From NCBI RefSeq assembly GCF_900497805.2, contig NW_020954576.1, forward strand, positions 73,546,605-73,610,604: DNA of 64,000 bases, written 5' to 3'. The position numbers were made by a program, and so were the translations under genes. The notes under the pieces were generated by a model. It searched no databases. It was given only the letters and a program-made list of their open reading frames with translations, and was not told the DNA's origin. The stretch comes from Vombatus ursinus (Eukaryota; Chordata; Mammalia; Diprotodontia; Vombatidae). Positions within the stretch are counted from its first letter, which is position 1, and each line of letters begins with the position of its first letter. Shown here in pieces: positions 24,971-37,095 of the stretch.

Positions 24971-25235
24971 GTTTATAAACATATATAAGCTAGAGAGCAT
25001 CCAAAGTCGGGTAACCAGGATGATAAAAGCTCTCAAGATCATAAAATATGAGAACTAAAGGAATTTGAGGAGGAAATGTTATAGAGAAGACTCAGGGAAA
25101 GAACATGATCTCACAATCCTTTGACATAATTTCCTCTTGTCTTTCCCTTTACTCCAGTCTCTGATGATGTGTCCCTTATTCTGTTCAAGGCTAATTCCTT
25201 ATCTGATCCCATCCCCTTTCTTCTTTGGGCAGATA

Positions 25236-25438
25236 CAGGGGTGGGGAACCTGCAGACTCAAGACCACCTGTGGCCCTCTAGGTCCTCAAGTGTGGCCCTT
25301 TGACTGAATCCAAATTTCACAGAACAAATCCCCTTAATAAAAGGATTTGTTCTGTAAAACTTGGGCTCAGTCAAAAGGCCACACCCAAGGACCTAGAAGG
25401 CCACATGTGGCCTCCAGGACGTAGGTTCCCCACCCCTG
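25236..25438. mobile_element. hAT-type palindromic MITE, full length
   Basis: Starts CAGGGGTGGGGAACC and ends GGTTCCCCACCCCTG. The whole 203 bp is close to one inverted repeat with the loop around ccttaataaaagg between acaaatcc and ggatttgt. No clear 8-bp duplication is seen at this copy. Confidence 0.85.
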
Positions 25439-26561
25439 GATACAGATTTGTTGCCTTCAACTCTTCCTTTTCTCAGCTAAAATCCTAGAAAAGGCCATAC
25501 ATATGCCTTCACTTCCCATCTTCTTACTCATTTTATAGCCCTTTCCTATTATGATTTGTGACTTCACCACTCAACTGGAACTGATGTCTCAAAAGTAAAC
25601 AATGATTTAATTGCCAAATTTAATGGCATTTTCTCAGTCCTTATCTTCCTTGTCCTCTCTGCCACAGTAGACAACAGTCACCACCTTACCCCTGCATATA
25701 GTCTCTGTTTTCATGTTCTTGTCCTTAAGTCTTCTTTGCCAAAACACCAGGACCCTAATTGTGGGCGTATTCCAAGGCTCTCTTGTAGTCCCTCTTCTCC
25801 CTACACCATCCTCTTAGAGGTTTCATTAGCCCCCGAGAGCTTAATAATCATCTTTATGTTGATATCTCTCAGATATAATTATCCAGTCTCAGTCTCTTTC
25901 CTGAGCTTAAGTTCCATAACAATAACTCAACATGTGCAAAACTGAATTATCTTTCCCCCTAAATCATCCCTTCTATCAAACTTCTTTCTGCTGAAAGCAC
26001 CATTTTCCAGTCAACCGAGTTTATAACTTTGCCATCATATCTTCCCTTTCACTCATAATACATACCCAATTAGTTGACAAATCTTGGCACCAGTATATTC
26101 CTCATGTTTGTCACCTGCCCTCCTCTCCCACCCACCCCTGCATCAATGCTTTCTTTCAGGTCCTTATGATCTCTTGCCTGGACCACTGCCATGCCCCACT
26201 CAGATCTAACCATGTTACTCCTCAATTCAATAAATCAATGGCTCCCTATTTTATCTGGGATCTTTGCTTACAACCTAACCCCAGTCACCCTGTATATCAT
26301 AATTGCACGATACTTCTTTTCATGCACATTATGGTCTAGCCAACTGATATTTTTACTGTTCTTCAAAAATGACACTTCATCTCCCATCTATGTGCTTTTG
26401 CAGTGATGGCCCCAAGGCCTGTAATTCACTCCCTCCCCACCTCTACATCTTAGAATTCTTGGTTTTTTTTAAATGCTCGATTCAAACAATGCCTTCTACA
26501 TAAAGCTTGTACTGATCTTCTCAATTGCTGATTCTTTTCCTCAAAAATTGTTGTTGTTCAG

Positions 26562-26817
26562 TTGTTTCAGTCATGTCGCAATCTTCGTGACCCCTTTGTT
26601 GACTTTGTGGGGTTTTCTTGGCAAAGATACTGGAGTGGTTTGCCATTTCCTTCTCCAGCTCATTTTACAGATGAGGAAACTGAGGCAAACAGGGTTCAGT
26701 GACTTGTCCAGGGTCACACAGCTAGTAAGCATCTGAGGCTGGATTTGAACTCAGAAGGATCAGTCTTCCTGACTCCAGGCCCAGCACTCTATTCACTGGG
26801 CCATCTAGCTGTCCATC
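26562..26817 (-). repeat. tRNA-headed SINE with RTE-type tail
   Basis: On the plus strand: gttgttcagttgtttcagtc, actggagtggtttgccattt, cattttacagatgaggaaac, gtcacacagctagtaagc, ctccaggcccagcactc, gccatctagctgtcc. The left part matches the 3' tail mobilised by RTE/BovB LINEs. Confidence 0.87.
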
Positions 26818-28050
26818 CTTAAAAACTATCAATTTTCAATATAGTTTGTTTCTCTAAATACATTTGTGCATGCAAACATACATGTTGTCTTCCTTGGCTA
26901 CACTATAAGCTCCTTAGTATTCTGAGTGCCTGGCATATTAGATAAATACTTCGCTTTCTGTTTTTTTGATGACAGCCCTTTCCACCATTTGCAGGGCTAT
27001 TATGTGGAAGAAAAACTAGACTGGGCCCCAGACAGGAGAACTAGAAGCAATGGTTGTAAACTATAAGGAGTCTAAGTTAGGCGTGATGTAAAGAAAAACT
27101 TCCTAATAGCTAAACATATTCAAAATGATAATGGGTTGCTTTAAGAGGCAGTGGATTTCTCCCCAGTGAAATTCTTCAAGCAAGGATTGGCTGGCCACTT
27201 GTCAGTTACACTGCACTGGGGATTTCTTGTGCAGCTGTGGACTGAAGAAAGTTTCTCAAGTCTCTTTTAACTCTTGAGATCCTGTAATTCTATGAAATAT
27301 GTTTAACTGGTTTTCACATTCATTTACATCCTTATTTTCCCATATAAAGAGAAATCACAATAATATTTATATGTATTACATAACAATTCTGAATCTGAGT
27401 TGATTTCTCAACTGAAAATAAAAACAGCTATATAAGATTGAGAGTTATATATAGCACTACCATCAATTAACATTTACTGAATCCATATTTCAAATGTCTA
27501 AGCACATCCCTGATTTTTTAAAACTTTTTATAAGTCTTCACTAACTCTTTTCAACTCTTTATGTTCTGCTATTATAGGAATATCCTTTTGGTAAAAGGTC
27601 TAACTTCCTAGAAGGAAGGAGATTATGAACTATCTATTTTTTTACGCTATACAAACATGTGCCTGAGAACACTCTGGGCACGTGGCACTGCACTAGGAAA
27701 AATCAATTCAAGGATTTGTTTCTGTCCATTTTGTAGAGTGTCATCAGAATGTATTTGATTTCTTGGAACATTAAGCAGATATTTCTAACAGTGGTCTAAA
27801 ATATCATGGTTAATAATAGTCACCATCAACTAACTCATACTCCCCTATTTTGTTACCGATGTGATGTGAAACTTTATGCATGCTATTTGACCTTTTACTG
27901 ATTCAGCATGCCCATAAGCTAAATCTGAATTACATGCCAAAAAGAATAAAAAAAATAATCTAATACTACCATGCTTAAGTGTGAAATTACAGTGAAGTTA
28001 AAAGATATTTTGGATATATGCAGAACTTCGCAGCAAATCACATTTTAAAT

Positions 28051-28251
28051 CAGAGGTGGGGAACCTGCAGCCTCAAGGCCTCATGTGGCCCTTTAGGTCC
28101 TCAAGTGCGGCCCTTTGACTGAATTCAAACTTCACAGCACAAATACCTTAATAAAAGGATTTGTTCTGTAAAACCTGGACTTGGTTAAAAGGCTGCACAC
28201 AAGGACCTAGAAGGTCACATGTGGCTTTGAGGCTGTAGGTTCTCCATCCTG
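28051..28251. mobile_element. hAT-type palindromic MITE, full length
   Basis: Starts CAGAGGTGGGGAACC and ends GGTTCTCCATCCTG, with the same loop and orientation as the copy at 25236. Confidence 0.83.
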
Positions 28252-28814
28252 GCGATAGCCTCTTTTGGTGAAAATTGTGAATCTAGTCCATAATTTCCAG
28301 AACTGAATTGTTCCCCAAATACTTTAGTATTACGAACACCCTAGGCTGACTAATTTAGGTACGACATAATGTATATTTTAATGATGAAAACCTCAAAAGC
28401 AAATCTGGAAGGCCCACAGAGAACAGAATTCTCTGTAGAGGACTGGATTTTAAGGAGTTAGCCTCAGAATTCCTGAGAGCTCTGAAAAACTGGCTACTGA
28501 CAACACTTAGCAGATATAAAAGAAGAAGAAAGAGATAGTACATAGGAGAAGTAAAACAACTCAGGAAAAGAAAGGGTAAAGAAAGAAAGAGAAATAGCAA
28601 TTAGAAATCACAGATGGAGAGGCAAAGAAAAGCAATGGCAGCAGAATAAAAGAGGGAAATAATGATCTGTAAAAGTGTTTCTAATGTTTCTAAAAGTAAC
28701 CTCTCCAAAGGAGGGGTGATGACTATGAAACAAACATGAAAATCTTCAATACAGTGACTATTCAAAAAGTAATGTGAAACCAAAAAGCAAAAATATTTAA
28801 GATGATTAATGATA

Positions 28815-29980
28815 CTAATAAGTAATACCCTCTTCCTCTGGATATTCTCTCAAGGTTTTCCTCCTATGTGATTGCTCCATATCAAGTCTTTGGTTGGATC
28901 TCTATCAATACCATACCTCTTACCTAAGGGTATACCCCAAAGCTCTGTCCTAGATCCTCTTCTCTTCTCACACTACACTCCCTTCTCTTAGAGTTCTCAT
29001 TAGCTTCCAAATATGTAATTATCATTTGTATGCAGATGACACCCAGATCTATAAACTGAGACTCAGTCTCTTTCCTAAATTCTCTTCCCACATTACCATC
29101 TGCCAACTGGACACTTCAAACTTTATGCTCAAGGGACAGCTAAAACCTAATAGGTCCAAAACAAAACTAAGTATCTTTCCTCCTAAATCCTCTATTCTAC
29201 CAAACTTTTCTATTTCTGTTGAATGTCACCAAGTTCCTAACTCTGGGTCCACAGAGGTTGTGTAACCTCTCACTTTACAGTTGGAGAAAATGAAGCCGAG
29301 GGGCCGGGGAGGAGAACTGGGCAGGTAAGTGACCTGTCCAACGTCACAAAGAGAAAAAGTTTCAGAAGTAGGCTTTTAATTCAGGTTCCGTGACTCCAGA
29401 GCCAATGTTCTTTCTGCTGTACCATGACATCTCTCAAAACCAAGGACCCACTGATACGAACTCTGAATCCAAAGTCCAGAGTGTCAAGCATCATAGCTAG
29501 AATTCTAACCAAGGTATTACTCCACTTGATGAGCTCTGGTAAGGGTCCTTATTGCCTCTAGGATAAAATATAATTTCCTCTGTTTAACTTTTAAAACCCT
29601 TGGCACCCTGTCCCCTCCTGATCTTTCTAGCCTCATAATTCATCATTCCCCTCCCATCACACTCTCTCATCTCCATGCCTTTGCTTGGGCTTTCCTCAGG
29701 AGAAAGTCCTAGATATATCCCATCTCATGGGAGCCCTCACTTCCTTCAAGACTCAGCTCAAGAACTACCTTATGCATGAAGTCTCTTCAGAGCCCCTCGC
29801 CTGCTAGCACCTTCCCTTCCTTGACTACTTTCTATTATTACGTATATACTTAGATATTGTCTTTCTTGATACAGTGTTAACTCCCTTTGGGGAGAGTTTG
29901 TTTCATTTTCTGTCTTTGTATTCCCAGCATCTAGCGCAGAGCCTGGCATGTGGTAGACACTTAATAAATGTTTACTGATT
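28815..29980 (+). repeat. L2 LINE, split by a SINE
   Basis: 28815-29260 encodes a decayed reverse transcriptase with the YADDT core (tatgcagatgacacccagat). 29500-29980 gives the L2 end: ttgcctctaggataaaatat, cttccttcaagactcagctc, cacttaataaatgtttactg. A SINE piece (29265-29430, ctttacagttggagaaaatg) lies between. Confidence 0.75.
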
Positions 29981-30479
29981 AAAGGAAAAGAACCAAAACT
30001 CTAGAATGGAAAACAGAAATCAGACAAAATCTACCAAACACAACCATACAAGGAAGAACATGAAACTTTATAACTGATATACACTGCTTGTATTCGGTTA
30101 TGCTTGAAAAGTGTGTCCACATATAAAACATAACCACACCATGATGCCATAGTAAAAACTAGATGCTAAACATAATTAGCCTTTTCTTGATGGATCAAAG
30201 TCATGATTATGAACTTTATTTCAGTGTTTCTGTATTTTAATTATGCCTCAAAAATACAAATGTCATGTCAACGGTCATGTCACTGAAGACTTAGCAAGAT
30301 AATTTAGAAGGGAACCAAATCATCTTATAATAATACACAGTTCTGAATGACAAAGTCATGAAGCATTTCATATACTTATGATCTTTTTCCTACTCTGACC
30401 TCATACAAGATATTCTTTGTTCCTCTTTTATGCACTTATCAAGTACTAAACTAGTTATTTGTTTATGTTTCATGTCCTC

Positions 30480-30680
30480 ATTGCTAGATGAGGTCAGTAA
30501 CCAATTCTCTAAATGTTGAATCTCTTCTAGCACCTAGCATGGTGCTCCATCCACATTTAAGTAGGTACTTGATAAATATTTGAATTCAACTTTGCCTTTC
30601 TTTGTATCCTCAGGGCTGAGCACAGTGCCTTGCAAATAGAAGATGCTTAATAAATGTTTGCTGACTTGACTTGGAAGTGA
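30480..30680 (+). repeat. Two L2 3' end scraps
   Basis: tagcacctagcatggtgctc...cttgataaatatttgaa and ctgagcacagtgccttgc...cttaataaatgtttgctg. Confidence 0.6.
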
Positions 30681-31514
30681 GCCAGTCTTATGTTAAAAAA
30701 AAAAAAAGTGACATGACAGGCTCCTACTCTTCTATCAAATTGGCAGAACTCCAACTGACAACATTTAGAGTCTTGGTTAATCTTACCTGAAATTTGATGT
30801 GAAAGTCAAATTATAGTTCATTATGAACACTGAAATACAGTAGGATAAATACAATGTATTATAAGACTAACATTATTTTCCAATAATATTCAAGATACTT
30901 AAAGATGATTTTAAAAATAAAAATCAGAGTAGTAAAAATCTCTAGTTAACCCTAAATAGGTTTTACTTTGTAAAAGTTTAAGTAGTAAAACCAAAAAATA
31001 ATCAATTGGATAATATGACTGATTTATGCCTATCTTTCTGATGTAAAAATATACCTACCTTTGACTAATTATTACACTTATAAAACATGACAAGTATCTC
31101 ACAAACATTGTAATATGTGACTCTGCTCAAGAATTTAACATTAAAATGTAATATACAGTATTTATACTTCCATATATAACTGATTTTTCAACAATATCCA
31201 TTTGAAAATAATATTAAATAGTACTGTCATTTTTATAAATGTGAAAATTCTTGTTCTGTGTCCAAATGATTTAAAATCTCATCCAAAGTCTAGATGTAGG
31301 CATTTAAATAAAAGTATCACAGTACCACTTAATTCTGCTTAAACCATTTCCATCATTTCAATTTAATATTATGTATAATTTTGATTTGTGTGATATGTGC
31401 TATAAAATATTTTGCTTCTGATGGGACATAAAGAGACAAAGAGATAAAGGGAGATAAAGTCATTAAATATATGACATAAAAGTCAACTAACGCCACTAAT
31501 TTGGCTTTTATAAG

Positions 31515-31690
31515 AAAATGGGCAGCATGGAATAGTTGAGAAAGTCCTGGTCTCAGACTCTTAAGACTTGGGATCAAGTCCCACTTCTGGCTCTTAATGA
31601 TGTTTAACCTTAGACAAGTAAATTAACTTCTCATTTCCCTCTAGCAACACCCTAATACTCTAAATTGTAGAACAGTCACTGATCTGACTT
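31515..31690 (+). repeat. Decayed tRNA-headed SINE
   Basis: gggcagcatggaatagttga, cttgggatcaagtcccac, then weak similarity onward. Confidence 0.5.
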
Positions 31691-32011
31691 TGTGAAAAGA
31701 GTTTCCTTCCCAGGATATACCAATGAAGTCATAGGACCAGACCTCCCCCACCTTTCCTACCCTCCAAAAAAATAATAATAATAAGGAAAACAGAAAGGAA
31801 AGTAAGGAAAAAAGTAAATGAAGGTACATTATTATTAACAGAATAAAGTTGGAAGATGACTGTTACTTGCTTTTCATACGCTAAATAAAATTAATTGAAC
31901 ATTTTAATCTACCATATAATGAGTCACACAACAATACACAGAATGCTTACTGCAAGATCATTTAATTTTCTTTACCACAAAATAAAAACTGAAGTGATCA
32001 ATTAACTTTAC

Positions 32012-32491
32012 CTTTCAACCTTTTCAAGTAAACTGGAACATCACTTTTAATACTTTTGGAGTCCTCCTCTGTCCCTTCCCAAATCATTCGAGGAGGGTTG
32101 TTCTGTGCCAGCCAGTCAGCAACTTTATTTTCTGGTGCCATCATTCCAGTCTGAATCCCAGGAAGGTCTTGCACTCCTGAAGGAGAGGACTTCTTCGACT
32201 TATGCCGCTGATCAGGAGTAAATTTTGTTACGTGGTCTCTAATAGTTACTTTGCCGGGGGCATTATCATCAAATTCAATGGTAAATGAAGCGTGGCCTGC
32301 ACCTGCTGCATGGGAGCTTTGTGTGTCTTTTGTTGGAATTTCATGAATAGTGCTCTCTGTTACCTGTGATGGCTGCTGGAATTCTTTTGTAGGGATTTCA
32401 AAATAACTTGGTTCCCTACAGAAAGCATAAAGCACTTCTTCATTTGCAGCTGCAGACTGCTCCTCAACTTGCTTGGCATTTATGCTGCACC
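32012..32491 (-). CDS. CEP170: CEP170 exon [15 protein letters not shown] segment
   Basis: This 480-nt exon completes Gly and encodes 159 codons, [19 protein letters not shown] through [10 protein letters not shown], plus one base. It tracks human CEP170 closely ([40 protein letters not shown]). Acceptor TTATTAG, donor GTAAAGTT; both ends phase 1 and the length is divisible by three, so it is also skippable in frame. The segment is predicted disordered by composition. It contains the first of three similar FTIEF-type motifs. No signal peptide or membrane segment is present. Confidence 0.95.
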
Positions 32492-33821
32492 CTAATAAGA
32501 AAAATAAAAGAAAATTCAAAATATTGGGGAATTTCAGGAGAATTTACAGGGAATCCTGGTAAAGAACACTTACCCCTAAAACCCAAAGACAAGGAATCTG
32601 AACAGAAGGTCTAAGCACATGAACTCAAGAAGTGTTATTCATACTGGAGAGTGAACAATATTGAAGAAAGATGCAACGTGTGTAAGCATACCAAACTGGC
32701 TGAATGCTTACTGACAGATTTATTAAAACCTACACTATATCCAGTTTTAGGTAAGAGTACATCCAAATTTAAATAAGAAGCATAAGATAATGAAGGTAAG
32801 AAAAACAGGCAAAGAATGGGCATTTCACTGTTAATCTTATGCTTTTTTCAACTCCGAACTAGAATTCATCAAAATACAATGGAATAGAACTGGAGTTTTC
32901 ATTCTAGATGGAAAATGTTGCTTAATAATTTTGTTTTTGGCATGGTATAAAAAAGCATGGATTTTCTAACAGTAGAAGAAATCTTTGTGAAATATTTATA
33001 TGCACAAGTAAATACAAAGTCCAGTCAAATTTGAAAGGACAAAAGATAGATAAAAGATGTTTTGAAAGTAATTATGGCACTTGCCATTCTTCCTTATCAT
33101 TAAGGAGGCACTACTATGGTAATGACATATGAAACTTAATTACTGAGGCATGAGTTTAGCATTTTCAATAAGACTGATAAAAAAAAACCACTTTAAGACA
33201 TTTAATCAAGTATAATAGAGCAAAATATGTGTACTCATTTGCCTGTAGCTCAAAAATCAAAGCATTGGTGTGAAAGAAGTATAGTAAAAATAGAAAATTC
33301 TGCCCACTGATTTCTCCACAAGAAAATTAAGTTATATTTCCATAAAGCAGAATATGTATGCATGGATGTCAACCATTTCAGAGTAAAGCTGAATTTTAAA
33401 ATTAGCTCTACTAACAGGCAGTAGTATAAAGAATGAATAAACTTGTTAATACCACTTCACTGTTACTATGTAAACTAAAATGATTCAGATTTGTAGACAA
33501 TATGAAAGACTATATTTTGTACTCTAAAAATTAATTTAATTTTAATATATCATTTAAAGGCAAGCATGCAAAATTCAAAACAAAATTAAGTGTTTCTTTA
33601 TTCAACAAATAAAAAAGCCATGTCCTAATGAAGATGGTCAGGGGCAAAATACTTTCTTCCCATTTACCTGAAGGAATGTCCAAGTTGTAAGAAGATTTAT
33701 CTATATGTATCCTCTTATTCTCCCTTTCCTCTCCCTCTTCCCTTCCCCTTCCCAGAAGGAAGCAGAACTTGGAAAGAAAAGGCAATGAACACAGACTAAA
33801 TGTTTTCAGTCATTTTGCACC

Positions 33822-34020
33822 CAGGGGAGCTATGTGGTATAGTGGAAAAGATGCTAGATCTACAATCAGAACATTGGGTCCAATTCTGGCTCTGCCACTC
33901 ACAACCTCTGTGACCTTGGATAAGTTACATAGCCTCTCCGGGTTTCCTCGTCTTTAAAAAATGAGAGCATTAGACTGGATGACCTCTCAGGTCACTTCCA
34001 GTTCAAAATCTATGATTCAG
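33822..34020 (+). repeat. SINE with CR1/L3-type tail, forward
   Basis: gggagctatgtggtatagtg at the head, ctgccactcacaacctctgtg, and the tail gactggatgacctctcaggt, cacttccagttcaaaatcta. Confidence 0.75.
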
Positions 34021-34979
34021 TTCAATTCTACCATTCAATATGAAATAAGAAAACTTTTTTCTTCTGAGTTAGCTTTTGAAGTATTCTATTCTTGATGATG
34101 TTAAGTGTTTACACTTATTTCTTCAGAAAAGTATACAAAAGATAAATATCTAAGCAATAACTTAGAGCTTTTGATGTGAACAATTCTAAAGATTACAGAA
34201 GAAATCAAGGTTTATTTCCAAGAAAGAAGATCTGCCAGATTAAAAAAAAATCCAAATGGAAAGTAAAAATCTAACAGCCACTAATAATAAACTTACTTAT
34301 TTGTTCAAGTAACTGATAATGAAAGAATATTTAAAAGTTCTAAGATAGCAAAAAGCAAATTTACATATTATTGCGAAGAAGATATATGACCAATTTAAAA
34401 TTGTTTAGTATCCTCAAGGTAAAAACATTAGTTTAATTTACCAGCTGAGGTTCTAGATCTAGAACATCAGCTTCTAAGTCAGGAGACATTTGCTGGGTAT
34501 AGCGGTTTTTAAAAATTAAAATTTTTTTAAACAAACGGTAAAAAATTTGACTATCTGAAATATTGAACAAACATTTCACTGGCAATTACATTTTTCCCTA
34601 AGGATAAAAGCCAAAAACAGAGGCAGCATGACATAGTCTTGCTTTTGACACATATTATAGACCACAGGCAAGTCATTTGAGCTTTTAGTATTCTAGACAA
34701 CTAGTTAATACCATAATATACAAATGAATTGCTGAAATGCATCTGTAGAGGGAGTTTCTATAAAATTGAAAGAATTTTTATACGAATGAAGATACAGACC
34801 AAAGAAATGAAGATACAGACCAGATACCACTAGGCTCATTAAATTCTACTCTCAAAGGCAAATTTCATTACTTTATTTATGTATTTAATAAATATTTATG
34901 GAATTTCTTATATATGTTATACTCTTAGCTAAGTTAAATTAATATAGTCCATTGATTTGAAAATAGGACATATTCTTTA

Positions 34980-35085
34980 GAATATATGTCCCATGAAGAC
35001 AGGGATTTTTTTCCCCTTTTCATTGTATCCACAGTGCCTGGAACATAGTATAGCTCAAAAAATGTTTGTTGACTGAATTACTAAT
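34980..35085 (+). repeat. L2 3' end
   Basis: catgaagacagggatttttt, tccacagtgcctggaacat, aaaaaatgtttgttgactga. Confidence 0.65.
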
Positions 35086-35407
35086 ATTCCAACTTCAATA
35101 CAGTTTGTACAAAAACCATAAACCACCCTGATTCACTTGCATTTGTCCTGTCTCTCTCAGCTTTCCACAAAAGAGCTGGGGGAACATGGAATTTGCCTTA
35201 AGTTATAATTGCTTCAAAAACTTTTTTCCCTCAGCCAGAATTTGGACCAGATATTTGCCTCTATATTTACTTATCTATGATTACTGTTGTCACTGGCTCC
35301 AAGGTCCCAGTCCCTGGCAATTCCAGATTATCCTCACAAATCCCCTTATACCTTTAGTTAGGGTATACTGATCTTAAGTAATCTAAACATTCTTATTAGA
35401 AATTTGT

Positions 35408-35410
<3 letters not shown>

Positions 35411-35459
<49 letters not shown>
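35411..35459. repeat. (CA)n microsatellite
   Basis: Uninterrupted ACACAC run of about 49 bp. Confidence 0.98.
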
Positions 35460-35460
<1 letters not shown>

Positions 35461-35989
35461 CCATACACAGAATACCAATATAGAAAGAATTACATAAAAT
35501 AAATTGTACTTAACACTAAACTAGAGTCAGATGGGATTTGACTCGATTATTAATGAACCACAATTTATAATGGTATAATCATAGTTTTAGAGCTAATATA
35601 TTTATATTACATTTTTCCTCTGAAAACATATGAAAAAGAAATTTTCAGTAAGAAAATAATTTTGCCATTACCATTTATAGGACTGTAAATTTGTTCTAGA
35701 GCTGGAAAGGTCAGGGGAGTAAAACTTGAGGAAGAAGGATAGATATCAGCTCTTCAACAATGCTCAACAATGTCTAGCTCACTCACATGGTAAAAGAATC
35801 AGTCTCTCTTTCCTTGCTAAGGAGTCACTGTACCAAGTGACAGGCATTGGCATAAATGAATTAATTTTGGTGTGGAAAACCTAAACTCCCATCAGATTTT
35901 ATATATAGGCCAATTTTCAATATTCATGCATTTATTCATTCACTTAGCCAACAAACATTTAAGGGTTCCTATACAGTACAATCACCACA

Positions 35990-36105
35990 TTACTATGTAT
36001 GCTCCTTGAAGGCAAGGATTATTTTTTGCCTTTCTTTGTATGCCCAGCACTTAGTACAGTGTCTGGTACATAGTAAGTGCTTAATAATTGCTTATTGACT
36101 GACCA
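35990..36105 (+). repeat. L2 3' end
   Basis: tgctccttgaaggcaaggat, cccagcacttagtacagtgt, gtgcttaataattgcttatt. Confidence 0.7.
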
Positions 36106-36629
36106 CGGCCTGCTTCATGAAGTCAAAAACTGACTTGTAGAAATCAGAGTGCTGGCTTCTCTTCAGGTGTTCTTGTTTCTGAGAGGGATGGTTAGAGAAT
36201 ACCAGTAAGTCTCTTTGCTTTAGCTCTCTTTAACAAACTTTTCAAAGGTTGTCAAAGCTCAAACTAATCCCTCTGACTATCACCTTTCTTCAAAGGACCA
36301 TGAACACCAGTTTAATATACAATATCATTTATTTAAAAGCCACTTATCTAGGAGTTTCCCAAAACACAGAAAATAGCTAAAACATGTTACAAAGTTCATG
36401 GATATGACACAAAAGCACGACACTGTATATTGTAGATAATAATGACAACAATAACTCAAATTCATTTAAACCTGTACTGTAAGCAGTTCTTTAAGACTAT
36501 AAGTTGCAGAGAAGGTACTGACCTACATTGTTAGAGGGAATTTCTTCATCTGGGAATTGCCTATACTAATGACATAACAGGTCCAAGCCCTATCTCTATA
36601 TTCATCTATCTATAAAGCTCTCTATAGTT

Positions 36630-36835
36630 ACAAAATATTTAAAATATATTCTTATTTGATTCTGAAAACAACTCTGTGAACTAGCTAATACAAAGATTAC
36701 TGTTCTCATTTTACAGATGAAGAAGTTAAAGCTTAGAGAAGTTAAATGAGTCAACCAAAGTCTTAAATAACTAAGTGACTGGGCTGGAGCTAGAAACCAG
36801 GTATTGAGACTTTCAAATCTAGTCCCTTTCCATCT
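36630..36835 (-). repeat. MIR/CORE-type SINE
   Basis: cttatttgattctgaaaaca, ctcattttacagatgaagaag, agaagttaaatgagtcaacc. Confidence 0.6.
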
Positions 36836-36887
36836 ATGTAAAATGCTTTGAAAACCTCAAACTGCTATATAACTGAAATCATTTGTT

Positions 36888-37095
36888 GAGAGGCAGTGTG
36901 AAATGGTAGACAGGGTGCAGAACTTGGAGTCAGGAAGATTGGATTTGATTCCTGGTTTTTAAACTTTTTAGTTTATGTGACCATGAGAAAGTCACTTAAG
37001 CTGAGTCTCAGTTTCCTCCACTGTTAAATGAAGACAATAATACCGATAGCACTTATGTCACAGTGCTATGAGCATTAAGAGAATGAATATTTGAA
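36888..37095 (+). repeat. MIR/CORE-type SINE
   Basis: aggcagtgtgaaatggtaga, ttggagtcaggaagattgg, cagtttcctccactgttaaa, agcattaagagaatgaat. Confidence 0.65.

Larger units (their letters stand above)
25130..26980 (+). repeat. L2 LINE inserted in CR1/L3
   Basis: L2 ORF2 and 3' end: ttccaaggctctcttgtagtc, gctccctattttatctggga, tgccttctacataaagcttg, then after a SINE ctacactataagctccttag. It contains a hAT MITE and an RTE-tailed SINE. Confidence 0.72.
24975..27298 (+). repeat. CR1/L3-type LINE split by an L2 insertion
   Basis: 24975-25125 (taagctagagagcatccaaa, gtcgggtaaccaggatgata) and 26985-27298 (ggctattatgtggaag, aggagaactagaagcaatgg, aaaaacttcctaatagct, cttcaagcaaggattggctg) are consecutive CR1/L3 segments. 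An L2 occupies the space between. Confidence 0.7.
21830..32011 (-). other. Intron F-G, unannotated parts
   Basis: No feature recognised at about 21830-22528, 22950-23365, 27300-28050, 28255-28815, 30000-30480, 30680-31510 and 31690-32011. Confidence 0.5.
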
